Assembly (NCBI GenBank): GCA_034439915.1
Contig: JAWXBI010000041.1
Coordinates: 1-33,051, forward strand
From: JADJLQ01 sp034439915
Lineage (GTDB): Bacteria; Bacteroidota; Bacteroidia; Chitinophagales; Saprospiraceae
Reading direction: 5' to 3'
Length of the DNA: 33,051 nucleotides
Shown here: piece after piece, positions 1-7,782 of the stretch
How the letters are laid out: the number at the start of each line of letters is the position of its first letter
Numbering within the stretch: position 1 is the first letter of the stretch
The notes under the pieces: generated by a model
Told to the model about the DNA's origin: nothing
What the model saw: only the letters and a program-made list of their open reading frames with translations
Databases searched by the model: none
Translations under genes and position numbers: made by a program

Positions 1-88
1 ATTTCCTTCAAACCAGACGACCAACGCCACTTCATCGTACCAGTCAGGGACTTCGTCTAAAGGCCAGGGTTGCTTTGGCCATAAATCT

Positions 89-96
89 TATCTTTG
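89..96 (+). promoter_or_regulatory. Bacteroidota -7 promoter element before lepB
   Basis: TATCTTTG matches the TAnnTTTG -7 element of the Bacteroidota housekeeping sigma factor. It ends 28 nt before the lepB ATG. A TTG at 70-72 could act as the -33 element, but the 16-nt spacing is shorter than usual. The start codon has no clear Shine-Dalgarno sequence, which is normal for this phylum. Confidence 0.5.
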
Positions 97-124
97 CGCT
101 CTTTGATCAATTAACCTAATCCGT

Positions 125-1684
125 ATGCTTGTTTTTTTATTACTGGGCTTTATCATTTACAGCATAGGTATGTATTTTGTATTTCCCAAAGCCGGAGTGG
201 AAGCATGGAAAGGTTTGGTCCCCGGACTTAACCTCGCAGAGATGGCGGCTTTGGTAGGTCGTAAAAAAAGCCATGCCTGGTGGATGCTTTTCCCCATCGT
301 CAACATTTTCATTTTTGCCGCCCTGATCGTAGACCTGGCGAGGTCATTTGGTAAACACGGTTATTGGGACAGCGTCCTGGCGGTGGTATTTGCACCGTTT
401 TATTCCCTGTATATCGGCCTGGATAAAAAGCTGAAATACCAGGGCCCCGTGTTGGTCCAGGAACTGGAATTTATGAATAAACTGCATGAAGCCAGAGCCA
501 AAAACGATACCAAGACTATCAGTAAAATGCAGGCTTCCAATCCTTACAAAAAAGGAGCCTTGAGAGAATGGGCTGAATCTATCGTCTTTGCCGTCTTCGC
601 TGCCGCATTTATCCGGATGTTCCTGATTGAAGCCTATATGATCCCTACTTCATCGATGGAAGGCAGTTTAAAAGTCGGAGACTTTTTATTTGTAAGCAAA
701 GCTCATTACGGTATCCGTCTGCCCATGACCTTTGTCATGATCCCCTTGCTGCATAACCAGATTCCTTATCTCGGGACTGAATCCTATCTTAAAAAACCCA
801 GTTTTAAATACACCCGCTTACCAAAACTTCAGTCGGTAAAACGATACGAACCTTTCGTATTTAACTGGCCGGTAGGCGACAGCGTATACCTTGCCCCGGA
901 CAGAGCTTTTACGGTCGATCAATACCGGAGGGAACCCTATGTCAAACAAGCTGTACAAAATGGAAAACTGATCACCCGCCCGGTGGATAAAAAAGATCAT
1001 TATATCAAACGCTGTGTCGCAGTCCCCGGAGACAGTTTGAAAATAATAAACCGCCAATTGTACATCAACAATCAGCCGGCATTCAACCCTGAACATATGC
1101 AATTTATGTACCGGATCATATCTCCACAAAACCAATTGAATCAAAGAAAACTGGATGAACTGGGATTAAACCTCACAGAAGCTATGCCTCAGATGGGCAT
1201 CTATTTTTTGGATAGCCTGCAAAAAGCAAAAATACAGGGTATGGATTCCTCGATCATTATCCAGGTAGTGCCTCAGGAAGTCAGGCCAATGTTTCCCTAT
1301 GATACGCCGATTTCCAAAGGATGGACCGTGGATAATTACGGGCCGATCTATATCCCCAAAGCAGGGACCACCACCACACTGGATCTGGAAACTCTTCCGT
1401 TATACAACAGGGTGATTGCGGTCTATGAAAACAATAAACTGGAAGTGAAAGACGGTAAAATCTATATCAATGGTGAGGAATCCAATTCATATACTTTCAA
1501 ACAGGACTATTATTGGGCGATGGGGGACAACCGTCACAATTCTGAAGATTCCCGGGCCTGGGGTTATGTACCGGCTGACCACGTCGTTGGGAAACCACTG
1601 TTTATCTGGTTTTCCACCAAAAATGGTAAAATCGCCAACGGGATCAACTGGAACAGGTTATTTACTTCAGCAAATAAAAAATGA
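125..1684 (+). CDS. lepB: Signal peptidase I
   Basis: Membrane serine protease (S26 family) that removes signal peptides from exported proteins. The 519-aa product has two to three hydrophobic segments in its first 100 residues, a further membrane anchor at about 150-170, then the catalytic region. The IPTSSM motif holds the likely nucleophile Ser177, and YIKRCVAVPGD holds the general base Lys295. The GDNRHNSEDSR box lies near residue 466. It is longer than the E. coli enzyme (324 aa) because of the extra N-terminal membrane region and two insertions, one between the Ser and Lys boxes and one after the Lys box; Bacteroidota LepB proteins are often enlarged this way. Its stop overlaps the next start (ATGA at 1681-1684), so it is probably translationally coupled to the two genes that follow. 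Identification is secure. Confidence 0.95.
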   Translation: MLVFLLLGFIIYSIGMYFVFPKAGVEAWKGLVPGLNLAEMAALVGRKKSHAWWMLFPIVNIFIFAALIVDLARSFGKHGYWDSVLAVVFAPFYSLYIGLDKKLKYQGPVLVQELEFMNKLHEARAKNDTKTISKMQASNPYKKGALREWAESIVFAVFAAAFIRMFLIEAYMIPTSSMEGSLKVGDFLFVSKAHYGIRLPMTFVMIPLLHNQIPYLGTESYLKKPSFKYTRLPKLQSVKRYEPFVFNWPVGDSVYLAPDRAFTVDQYRREPYVKQAVQNGKLITRPVDKKDHYIKRCVAVPGDSLKIINRQLYINNQPAFNPEHMQFMYRIISPQNQLNQRKLDELGLNLTEAMPQMGIYFLDSLQKAKIQGMDSSIIIQVVPQEVRPMFPYDTPISKGWTVDNYGPIYIPKAGTTTTLDLETLPLYNRVIAVYENNKLEVKDGKIYINGEESNSYTFKQDYYWAMGDNRHNSEDSRAWGYVPADHVVGKPLFIWFSTKNGKIANGINWNRLFTSANKK

Positions 1685-2568
1685 GACCCTGGTACCGGAT
1701 AGTAGTAATTATTTTATTGGCCGTCCCGCTTTGGGGGCAGGCTCCGATATCCCAATTATACCTGTTTAAAATACAACGTCCGACAAATACCCAATGGGTT
1801 GTCCATTCCCCAAAATACCTGAGTGGCTTTAATCGAGGGGGGTATAACAACCAGCCTTTTTTTATTAACGATCAGGAAATCCTGCTCGCCGTCCAGGAAT
1901 CAGGGTCCATTCAAACGGAGATTTATCAACTGCACCTGGAACAACGCAGTTTTCACCGACTGACCCAGACCACTTATAGCGAATATTCGCCCAATTTAAC
2001 ACCAGATGGTAAATATATTTCCTGTGTACGGGTTGATGATCCTGTGACCAGCCTGCAACGGCTTTATCGATATGAACGCAATAGCGTGGGCCGGCTGAAT
2101 TCTCCTCTTCCTGAAATTAAAAACGTTGGATATCATACCTGGCTGGACAACAATACTGTGGCCTTGTTTTTAGTAAATAAACCCAATCAACTTGCCCTGG
2201 TGGATATTACGTCTAAAGATCCATTAATATTTACTTCTGATGTGGGACGGTGTATGACTAAAAACGGAGCAGGACATTTAATCTTTGTCCATAAGATTTC
2301 GGACGCGTATTGGTACATCAAGGAATATGATCCCTTGCTGCAAAAATCCACTATTCTCTGTGAGACCCTTTCCGGCAGTGAAGACTTTGTGCAAACACCT
2401 GAAGGACAATTCATTATGGCCAAAGGCTCAAAACTCTACAAAACTGACCCCAGGACAGAAAAAGCCTGGACGGAAATCGCCGATCTCCGCTATTTTGGAC
2501 TTCAGTCTATCTCCAGACTGGCTTTGCGTGGTGAAAATCTGATCCTGGTCAATCAACCTTCCAAATGA
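1681..2568 (+). CDS. Exported TolB-like beta-propeller protein
   Basis: The 295-aa product begins with a signal peptide (MRPWYRIVVIILLAVPLWGQ, cleavage probably near residue 20-24). The rest has repeated strands with PD40/TolB-like signatures such as YSEYSPNLTPDGKYISCVRV at about 99-118, so a beta-propeller fold is likely. No catalytic residues are evident; TolB-like propellers usually bind proteins or act as scaffolds in the periplasm. It overlaps lepB and the DUF1684 gene by 4 nt each, so the three form a coupled operon. Its link to signal peptidase is unclear. The fold call is moderately sure; a specific role is not supported. Confidence 0.7.
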   Translation: MRPWYRIVVIILLAVPLWGQAPISQLYLFKIQRPTNTQWVVHSPKYLSGFNRGGYNNQPFFINDQEILLAVQESGSIQTEIYQLHLEQRSFHRLTQTTYSEYSPNLTPDGKYISCVRVDDPVTSLQRLYRYERNSVGRLNSPLPEIKNVGYHTWLDNNTVALFLVNKPNQLALVDITSKDPLIFTSDVGRCMTKNGAGHLIFVHKISDAYWYIKEYDPLLQKSTILCETLSGSEDFVQTPEGQFIMAKGSKLYKTDPRTEKAWTEIADLRYFGLQSISRLALRGENLILVNQPSK

Positions 2569-3167
2569 GGTTTAGTTTTATCGTGTTTTGGTGTTTTATT
2601 GTTATTCATGTAGCTGCACAGCCAGTTTCTTACAAGGATGAAATCAAAGGATATCGCTCCAGAAACTGGGTCGGATTGATTACGGATCCCCGCACTACCC
2701 TACAGCCTGGAGACAGTATTTATCTGCACTTTTTTCCGGTAAAAGAATCCAGCAAAGTTTTTTGTGAGGTGGAACAGTTGAAAGATCAGCAGCCGCTCGA
2801 AATGCCCACTTACAGCGGCCAGGTAAAAGTTTTTAAACGTTATGCCCGCTTACATTTTACCTGGAAAGGAAAACCAATGACGCTAAGTGCCTATCAAAAC
2901 CTTCAGCTGACTTCACCCTTGTACAGCAACCATTTATTCTTGCCAGTCAAAGATTTGACCAGTGGTAAACAAACCTATGAGGGCGGGAGATACCTGGATA
3001 TAAGAACCACATCGATTCAAAACAACAAATTATTGCTGGATCTGAATCAGTTGTACAACCCCTGGTGCGCATATAGCGACGGGTACAATTGTCCAATCCC
3101 CCCTCCAGAAAACCACCTTCCGGTATTCCTTAAGGCAGGCGAAAAAAAATTTAGAAAACCTCACTAA
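2565..3167 (+). CDS. DUF1684 family exported protein
   Basis: The 200-aa product has an N-terminal signal peptide (about residues 1-18, ending HVAAQ). The C-terminal half carries the DUF1684 hallmark: TYEGGRYLDI near 138-147, then LLLDLNQLYNPWCAYSDGYN and CPIPPPENHLP, which matches the family pattern of a YNP-cysteine segment followed by NCPxPPxEN. The family is conserved in Bacteroidota, and its biochemical activity is not established as far as I know. The two cysteines (CAYSDGYNC) could form a disulfide after export. It is the third gene of the coupled lepB operon (ATGA overlap at 2565-2568). No hairpin terminator is visible after it. Confidence 0.8.
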   Translation: MRFSFIVFWCFIVIHVAAQPVSYKDEIKGYRSRNWVGLITDPRTTLQPGDSIYLHFFPVKESSKVFCEVEQLKDQQPLEMPTYSGQVKVFKRYARLHFTWKGKPMTLSAYQNLQLTSPLYSNHLFLPVKDLTSGKQTYEGGRYLDIRTTSIQNNKLLLDLNQLYNPWCAYSDGYNCPIPPPENHLPVFLKAGEKKFRKPH

Positions 3168-3218
3168 AACCAAACGAAAACGGCCAAGGTCAGCCCTCAG
3201 ACCCATCAAAAATTAACC

Positions 3219-3226
3219 TACCTTTA
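3219..3226 (+). promoter_or_regulatory. Near-consensus -7 element before the S8 peptidase gene
   Basis: TACCTTTA differs from TAnnTTTG only at the last base. It ends 39 nt before the ATG at 3266. No convincing -33 TTG was seen at the right distance, so this is a weak call. Confidence 0.3.
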
Positions 3227-3265
3227 TACTGCCCAAAGCAGAATTTTCGTTTTCTATCGTCACCC

Positions 3266-4894
3266 ATGAAAAAGATTCTTGCCTTTCTGATTATCCTTCC
3301 GTGCTGGTATCCCGGTTTGCTGACCGCTCAATCGGAATGGATTGTCCAATTAAAAGAAGGCCAGGACGAAACCCTTCTATCAACCGGATGGGCTAAATCA
3401 AATTACCGGACCAATCCTGTACTGGATATAAAAAACATTGCACCCCACTTTAATATTCTGCGGCTGAGATCATCTGGCGCCATTCAAAAAAAAGATATTC
3501 TCTCTAATCCTGCCGTAGCTTTTGCCGAACTCAATCTACCTTTGGAAACAAGGGCCACTCCTAATGATCCTTTCGTCCCCCAACAATGGCATCTGAACAA
3601 TATCTCCGCAAATAAAGCCTGGGATTCCTCCCAGGGAGGTCTGAGTTTTAATAAGGATACCATTGTCATCGGGGTGATTGATCATGGTTTTTTGACCAGC
3701 CATGAAGACTTAAAAAACCGCATCTGGCAAAACCGGGCTGAAATACCAGGCAACAACATCGATGATGACAACAACGGACACAAAGATGATGTCTATGGAC
3801 TAAGTCTTAAATATAAAAATGAAAACCATCAGATCGACAATGGTATTGATGGGCCCAGCAATCACGGGACCAGTGTGGCCGGGTTAATCGGGGGGGAGGT
3901 TAATAATCAAAAAGGAATAGCAGGCATGATGTGGACCACTAAGCTGATGCTGGGCAGTTTCAGCGCAAATGCCACCATATCCGACCTGATCGAACAATTT
4001 AATTATATGTTGGATCAAAGGATTAAATACAATCAGTCCAATGGCAAACAAGGAGCCTACGTCGTAGCCATCAATTACAGTGGGGGGGTAAGTTTTGCAT
4101 TTGCCAAAGATTATCCGATCTGGTGCGGTATGTATGATATTATGGGAGCGGCTGGTATTGTGAATTGCGGGGCAACGGCCAACAGATATGTAGATGTAGA
4201 TGATGAAGGGGATATGCCCTCGACCTGCCCCAGCGATTTTCTGGTTACCGTGACCAATACGGGTAAAGACAATAAACGGATATACAATGCAGGTTTTGGG
4301 CTGGAACATATCGATTTAGGGGCTCCCGGTGATGGGTTATATTCGACACACTCTTCATCACTCAATGGTTATGGAATTTTATCCGGCACTTCAGCAGCTA
4401 CCCCCGTGGTAGCCGGAGCAATGGGTTTGATCTACAGTTATCCCTGTAAGGAATGGGCCGATTATCAAAAAGCGAATCCGGCCGATGCTGCCCGGCTGGC
4501 CAAACGTGCATTGTTGGCAGGAGTGGATAAAAACAGTGATCTGGCAGGTAAAACAGTAAGTGGCGGCCGCTTAAATATCGCCCGTAGTCTGGATACCCTT
4601 AAAAAATATGCCTGCAATCGCATCATTACATCTATCAAGGATAATATCCGGATCAACTCCATCCATCCCAACCCGGCCATTTCTCATTTAAATATTATCC
4701 TGGAATCGGCAACAGCACATCCTTACAACATAGAGATAGTTGATCCTGTGGGAAGGCTATTGTACCGGCAGGAAAAAGTGCAGATTAATGGTCAATACCA
4801 GTTAACCTTACCTGAACTCCATAATGGATTGTACATTATTAAGCTGACACAAAAGAACGCTCAGGCTTCGAAAAGATTTGTGATTCAAAATTAG
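3266..4894 (+). CDS. Secreted S8 (subtilisin-like) peptidase with T9SS sorting domain
   Basis: Extracellular serine endopeptidase, 542 aa. A signal peptide covers about residues 1-21 (ending LLTAQ). The S8 catalytic triad is visible: Asp139 in VIGVIDHG, His200 in NHGTSVAGLIGG and Ser376 in LSGTSAATPVVAGA. Residues about 22-95 resemble a propeptide (inhibitor I9-like), inferred from position only. The last 75 residues (from about SIHPNPAISHLNI to the end) form a type A T9SS C-terminal sorting domain, with the usual HPNP, GRLLYR and GLYIIKL signatures. The protein is therefore probably secreted through the type IX system and released or anchored at the cell surface. It appears to be a separate transcription unit. 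Confidence 0.93.
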   Translation: MKKILAFLIILPCWYPGLLTAQSEWIVQLKEGQDETLLSTGWAKSNYRTNPVLDIKNIAPHFNILRLRSSGAIQKKDILSNPAVAFAELNLPLETRATPNDPFVPQQWHLNNISANKAWDSSQGGLSFNKDTIVIGVIDHGFLTSHEDLKNRIWQNRAEIPGNNIDDDNNGHKDDVYGLSLKYKNENHQIDNGIDGPSNHGTSVAGLIGGEVNNQKGIAGMMWTTKLMLGSFSANATISDLIEQFNYMLDQRIKYNQSNGKQGAYVVAINYSGGVSFAFAKDYPIWCGMYDIMGAAGIVNCGATANRYVDVDDEGDMPSTCPSDFLVTVTNTGKDNKRIYNAGFGLEHIDLGAPGDGLYSTHSSSLNGYGILSGTSAATPVVAGAMGLIYSYPCKEWADYQKANPADAARLAKRALLAGVDKNSDLAGKTVSGGRLNIARSLDTLKKYACNRIITSIKDNIRINSIHPNPAISHLNIILESATAHPYNIEIVDPVGRLLYRQEKVQINGQYQLTLPELHNGLYIIKLTQKNAQASKRFVIQN

Positions 4895-5266
4895 CAGGGA
4901 TAATTACCCGGGCCTTAACAATTGGGGTAACTAAGAAAATTATTTAATCCCAGAATTCAGATACAAACAACTTGTAGAGTTTACCTCTACTAACTTTACG
5001 CATTGCTCCTGATACAGCCCTTGCAAAGTATACAACCCGTATAGTATCTAAAAAAATTTCTCAAGCCTTTGAGGCCTATACATAGGCAGTTCTGAATACT
5101 GGCTTACAAACTTCGGCTATATAGTGTAATAATCCTTCTATCTCCTAGGGATTTACTATGGGTAAAAACGGCGTGCTGTAGGTACGCCCTGTTATACATA
5201 AGTCATCGTCAGACAAGAAGTGCAATTTTTACCAACTGCAAAAATTGGGTTAACCTTAGAGTCAAC
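4895..5266. other. Hairpin-rich intergenic region
   Basis: This 372-bp gap between the convergent S8 peptidase and ftsY genes has no plausible coding frame. It holds several inverted repeats: 4974-4979/4985-4990 (GTAGAG/CTCTAC), 5074-5087 (GCCTATACATAGGC), 5170-5176/5182-5188 (GGCGTGC/GTACGCC) and 5223-5230/5240-5247 (CAATTTTT/AAAAATTG). Part of it resembles the gap upstream of the symporter gene at 15.5 kb. It could hold a structured RNA, a decayed element or only 3' ends. Confidence 0.5.
5165..5188 (-). terminator. Candidate rho-independent terminator downstream of ftsY
   Basis: Read on the minus strand, a 7-bp stem (one G-T pair) with a 5-nt loop at 5188-5170 is followed by five T residues (5169-5165). 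It lies about 80 nt beyond the ftsY stop. The T tract is short, so confidence is moderate. Confidence 0.45.
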
Positions 5267-6229
5267 TTAATTTCCCTTCTCAAATAAAGACTCGACAAAG
5301 GCTTTTTTATTGAAAATTTGTAATTTGCTTATTCCCTCTCCTACTCCGATGTATTTGATGGGTATTTTAAACTGATCCGAAATAGCCAGGACGATTCCAC
5401 CTTTGGCGGTACCATCCAATTTAGTCAAGGCGATCCCGGTCACATCAGTGGCCCCTGAAAAATGTTTGGCTTGTTCGATGGCGTTTTGCCCCGTGGTGGC
5501 ATCCAATACCAAAAGGACCTCATGTGGGGCGCTTTCCATTCTTTTAGAAATAGAGCGTTTGATTTTACCCAATTCATTCATCAGGTTAAGTTTGGTATGC
5601 AGCCGTCCGGCGGTGTCAATGATCGCCATATCACATTTATTTTGGATGGCATAATCCACGGTTTCGTAGGCTACAGCAGCAGGATCGACATTCATTCCTT
5701 TGCTGAAAAACTGGCAACCGGCCCTTTCGGACCAGATTTTCAATTGATCCACTGCGGCAGCACGAAAAGTGTCACCTGCGCCCAATACGACTTTCTTATC
5801 TCTTATCGTATGTTGAAAAGCAATTTTACCGATGGTCGTCGTTTTACCTACCCCATTTACTCCGACAACCAGCATGATATACGGCCGGGGCCCCTGCGGC
5901 AGGTCATAATCTTCGGCATCGATGGTATTGTTTTCGCTTAAAAGCTGGATGATCTCATCCCGCAGCAAATTATTTAATTCCGCCGTATTGATGTATTTGT
6001 CCCTGGCTACCCGGGCTTCAATTCTTTTGATGATTTTGACGGTGGTCTGCAATCCCACATCAGAGGTGATGAGGATATTTTCCAATTCGTCCAATACTTC
6101 TTCGTCAACCTGATCTTTGCCGGCGATGGCCTTGCTGATTTTATCAAAAAAAGAGGATTTGGTTTTTTCCAATCCCTGGTTGAGATCATCTTTTTTCTCT
6201 TTGGTAAAAAACTTGCTGAAAAAACTCAT
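5267..6229 (-). CDS. ftsY: Signal recognition particle receptor FtsY
   Basis: SRP GTPase that docks the ribosome-nascent chain-SRP complex at the inner membrane. The 320-aa product is a compact NG form without the long acidic A domain of E. coli FtsY. The helical N domain covers about 20-105 and the G domain about 115-320. Motifs: GVNGVGKTTTIGK (G1, about 123-135), DTFRAAAVDQL (153-163), DTAGRLH (G3, 205-211), LDATTGQNA (242-250) and TKLDGTAKGG (G4, 269-278). The start follows from the conserved hydrophobic/basic beginning MSFFSKFFTKEKK. It is the last gene of the minus-strand ribosomal protein cluster, 124 nt after the DUF4295 gene. A hairpin in that gap may reduce read-through. Confidence 0.96.
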   Translation of the reverse strand: MSFFSKFFTKEKKDDLNQGLEKTKSSFFDKISKAIAGKDQVDEEVLDELENILITSDVGLQTTVKIIKRIEARVARDKYINTAELNNLLRDEIIQLLSENNTIDAEDYDLPQGPRPYIMLVVGVNGVGKTTTIGKIAFQHTIRDKKVVLGAGDTFRAAAVDQLKIWSERAGCQFFSKGMNVDPAAVAYETVDYAIQNKCDMAIIDTAGRLHTKLNLMNELGKIKRSISKRMESAPHEVLLVLDATTGQNAIEQAKHFSGATDVTGIALTKLDGTAKGGIVLAISDQFKIPIKYIGVGEGISKLQIFNKKAFVESLFEKGN

Positions 6230-6244
6230 AGCCTGTAAATTTCT

Positions 6245-6281
6245 ATAAATAAATAAAAAAGGCTCTTGTTACCAGGCCTTT
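6245..6281 (-). terminator. Candidate terminator or attenuator between DUF4295 and ftsY
   Basis: On the minus strand, AAAGGC (6281-6276) can pair with GCCTTT (6263-6258) around a 12-nt loop. The stem runs into TTTTTTATTTATTT (6260-6247). It lies in the 124-nt gap before ftsY, so it could end the rpmB-rpmG-DUF4295 message or limit read-through. The stem is only 6 bp. Confidence 0.45.
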
Positions 6282-6353
6282 AAATTGATCCTGAAGTAGT
6301 TGAAATTACAAGGCCAAAAGCCCTTTTATGTTTTTAGATACCCGGTAAGGTGA

Positions 6354-6527
6354 TCACTTATTGGCGAAAAATTCTTTCACCTTGTCTTTGTGAACGATCA
6401 TTTCTTTGAAAGAATATTTGCCGGAAACCGGATCTTTCACACTTTTGATGACTTTGACAAAATCCTTACCAGAGCCTGCATTGGCTGCACGTTGTGCTAC
6501 TTTTGCGTTTTTACTGACTTTAGCCAT
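6354..6527 (-). CDS. DUF4295 family small basic protein
   Basis: A 57-aa gene translated by hand from the minus strand: it starts MAKVSKNAKVAQRAANAG and ends KDKVKEFFANK, with a TGA stop at 6354-6356. It is lysine-rich and lacks a signal peptide or membrane segment. Proteins of this family (DUF4295) lie directly after rpmG in many Bacteroidota genomes, and the same order is seen here. It starts 2 nt after the rpmG stop, so the two are surely co-transcribed. The position and composition suggest a ribosome-associated role, but this is inference and the function is not established. Confidence 0.88.
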   Translation of the reverse strand: MAKVSKNAKVAQRAANAGSGKDFVKVIKSVKDPVSGKYSFKEMIVHKDKVKEFFANK

Positions 6528-6529
6528 GA

Positions 6530-6718
6530 TTATTTAATTTCTTTGTGGATAGTATATTTTTTCATGAGCGGATTGTATTTTTTAATTTCCAACCGGTCAG
6601 GAGTATTTTTTTTATTCTTTTGGGTCACATAACGTGAGGTCCCGGGCAAGCCACTGTTTTTGTGTTCGGTACATTCCAGGATAATTTGTTGACGATTGCC
6701 TTTGCTTCTTTTTGCCAT
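6530..6718 (-). CDS. rpmG: 50S ribosomal protein L33
   Basis: Large-subunit ribosomal protein, 62 aa. The family signatures are MAKRSKGNRQQIILECTEHK at the N-terminus, then SRYVTQKNKKNTPDRLEIKK and a C-terminal YNPLMKKYTIHKE. Only one cysteine is present (position 16), so it is a zinc-free (C-minus) form of L33. It is followed 2 nt later by the DUF4295 gene and preceded by rpmB, from which it is separated by a short tandem repeat. Confidence 0.95.
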   Translation of the reverse strand: MAKRSKGNRQQIILECTEHKNSGLPGTSRYVTQKNKKNTPDRLEIKKYNPLMKKYTIHKEIK

Positions 6719-6730
6719 GGAGAATCAATT

Positions 6731-6772
6731 ATGAATTACGAATTATGAATTACGAATGAAGAATTACGATTA
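6731..6772. repeat. Three-copy 14-bp tandem repeat between rpmB and rpmG
   Basis: Three head-to-tail 14-bp units are visible: ATGAATTACGAATT (6731-6744), ATGAATTACGAATG (6745-6758) and the more diverged AAGAATTACGATTA (6759-6772). The third copy includes the rpmB stop codon. There are no spacers, so it is not a CRISPR array. Such AT-rich simple repeats may arise by replication slippage. Confidence 0.8.
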
Positions 6773-7018
6773 AAGGACGACTGATTTTGCTAAGCCTTTG
6801 GCTTTTTGGTCCTTGATAAATTGGTAGATACCAACTTTGTCAATGGTGCGGATAGCCGAAGTAGACACCCTGACTTCTATCCACTTTTTTAACTCAGGCA
6901 CAAAAAATCGTTTGTCCTGGAGATTAGGATAAAAGTGGCGCTTGGTCTTCCGGTTGGAATGCGACACCGAGTTGCCTTTGACGGGCCTTTTTCCGGTAAG
7001 ATCACATGTTTTTGACAT
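6770..7018 (-). CDS. rpmB: 50S ribosomal protein L28
   Basis: Large-subunit ribosomal protein, 82 aa. It begins MSKTCDLTGKRPVKGNSVSH, the conserved L28 N-terminus, followed by SNRKTKRHFYPNLQ and the WIEVRVSTSAIRTIDKVG segment. The length is normal for the Bacteroidota form. It lies 39 nt after the tRNA-Arg gene on the same strand, and no separate promoter was identified in that gap, so it may be transcribed together with the tRNA. It heads the rpmB-rpmG-DUF4295-ftsY group. Confidence 0.96.
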   Translation of the reverse strand: MSKTCDLTGKRPVKGNSVSHSNRKTKRHFYPNLQDKRFFVPELKKWIEVRVSTSAIRTIDKVGIYQFIKDQKAKGLAKSVVL

Positions 7019-7057
7019 ATCGTATTTTTTTTATATTTGTATTATCTAAGTTTTCAG

Positions 7058-7131
7058 TGACTTCGGCGGGATTCGAACCTGCAACCTTCTGATTCGTAGT
7101 CAGATGCTCTATCCAATTAAGCTACGAAGCC
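7058..7131 (-). tRNA. tRNA-Arg (anticodon ACG)
   Basis: The minus-strand sequence folds as a full cloverleaf. The acceptor stem is GGCTTCG/CGAAGTC (one G-T pair) with discriminator A. The D arm GCTT..GAGC and the anticodon stem TCTGA/TCAGA enclose the loop CTACGAA. The anticodon ACG is at 7097-7095 and reads CGU, CGC and CGA after A34 deamination to inosine. The T loop is TTCGAAT. One oddity: the T stem GCAGG/CCCGC contains an A-C mismatch. CCA is not encoded, as is common in this phylum. Confidence 0.95.
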
Positions 7132-7143
7132 GAAAACGGTCGG

Positions 7144-7175
7144 CAAAGATAAGATTTGTTGTTGATTTAGGCAAA
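7144..7175 (-). promoter_or_regulatory. Promoter of tRNA-Arg (and probably rpmB)
   Basis: On the minus strand, TTTG (7175-7172) and TATCTTTG (7151-7144) are separated by 20 nt. This closely matches the Bacteroidota TTTG/TAnnTTTG promoter. The -7 element ends 12 nt before the mature tRNA 5' end. It is the clearest two-part promoter in the window. Confidence 0.75.
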
Positions 7176-7341
7176 TGTATTTCTATGACCAATTTTAAGG
7201 GGGTGGACAGCAGTTTTTAAGGGGTTTTCGCCTGCCAGACCAATCCCTTGACCCCTTCGAATTCTCAACAACATTTCAGATTGTCCGGGATTTCCGGGTA
7301 CAATATGGATAACCGCCCTAAACTCGTCCTACTTGAAAATC

Positions 7342-7782
7342 CTATCGTTTTGAGGCAGATTTTGTCCTGGTTTCCGAATTCCATAAAATCCCGGCCGCTG
7401 CAACAAAAACAAGATTTTTAACAATATACTGACCCAATAAAGTAAATCCATAGGGAAAAGACCGGAACGACAGAGACGGAAATAAGACGAGCGGACTGAA
7501 AGTACCTATTAGATGAATAAGTAATATAAAGACCAAAAAGCGGTGGCGAAAGCCCATTATAAAGGCAAGGCCTAGCAATACCTCCCAAGAGGCAAGTAAA
7601 ATGAGGCCCGTAGAACCGGAGAGGAGTTGGAAGCTTAAGCTTTCTATGGTATTCATGGCAATTTGCTGAGCCGGACTGAGATCCGGAAAAAATTTCAAGG
7701 CGCCAAACCAGAAGTATATAATACCCAGGCTGAACCTGAGCAATTTTACATCCAGGCTATTGATTTTGTTTGTATTGTCCAT
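7342..7782 (-). CDS. DoxX-like integral membrane protein
   Basis: A 146-aa product from the chosen start MDNTNKINSLDVKLLRFSLG at 7782. It has about four hydrophobic helices, including LGIIYFWFGALKFF, LILLASWEVLLGLAFIMGF and FLVFILLIHLIGTFSPLVLF. The RFSLGIIYFWFGALKF start and the following WE.LLG.AF pattern resemble the DoxX/DoxX-like family, whose members sit in the inner membrane with varied or unknown roles. An upstream in-frame ATG at 7899 would add 39 polar residues with no family resemblance, so the shorter start is preferred. It is divergent from the YceI gene and has no operon partner. Confidence 0.7.
   Translation of the reverse strand: MDNTNKINSLDVKLLRFSLGIIYFWFGALKFFPDLSPAQQIAMNTIESLSFQLLSGSTGLILLASWEVLLGLAFIMGFRHRFLVFILLIHLIGTFSPLVLFPSLSFRSFPYGFTLLGQYIVKNLVFVAAAGILWNSETRTKSASKR

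Noticed and set aside
1..60. An open frame (reading to a TAA at 58-60) that could be the tail of a plus-strand gene
   Set aside because: Only 19 codons are visible, other frames are also open, and the tail is not recognised. It cannot be assigned.
3884..4309. Minus-strand 141-aa open frame inside the S8 peptidase gene
   Set aside because: It is a shadow of a plus-strand gene with all catalytic motifs.
5462..5941. Plus-strand 159-aa open frame inside ftsY
   Set aside because: It overlaps the intact GTPase motifs of ftsY in the opposite strand and has no family resemblance.
6731..6772. Possible CRISPR repeats
   Set aside because: The units are head-to-tail 14-mers without spacers and lie between ribosomal protein genes.
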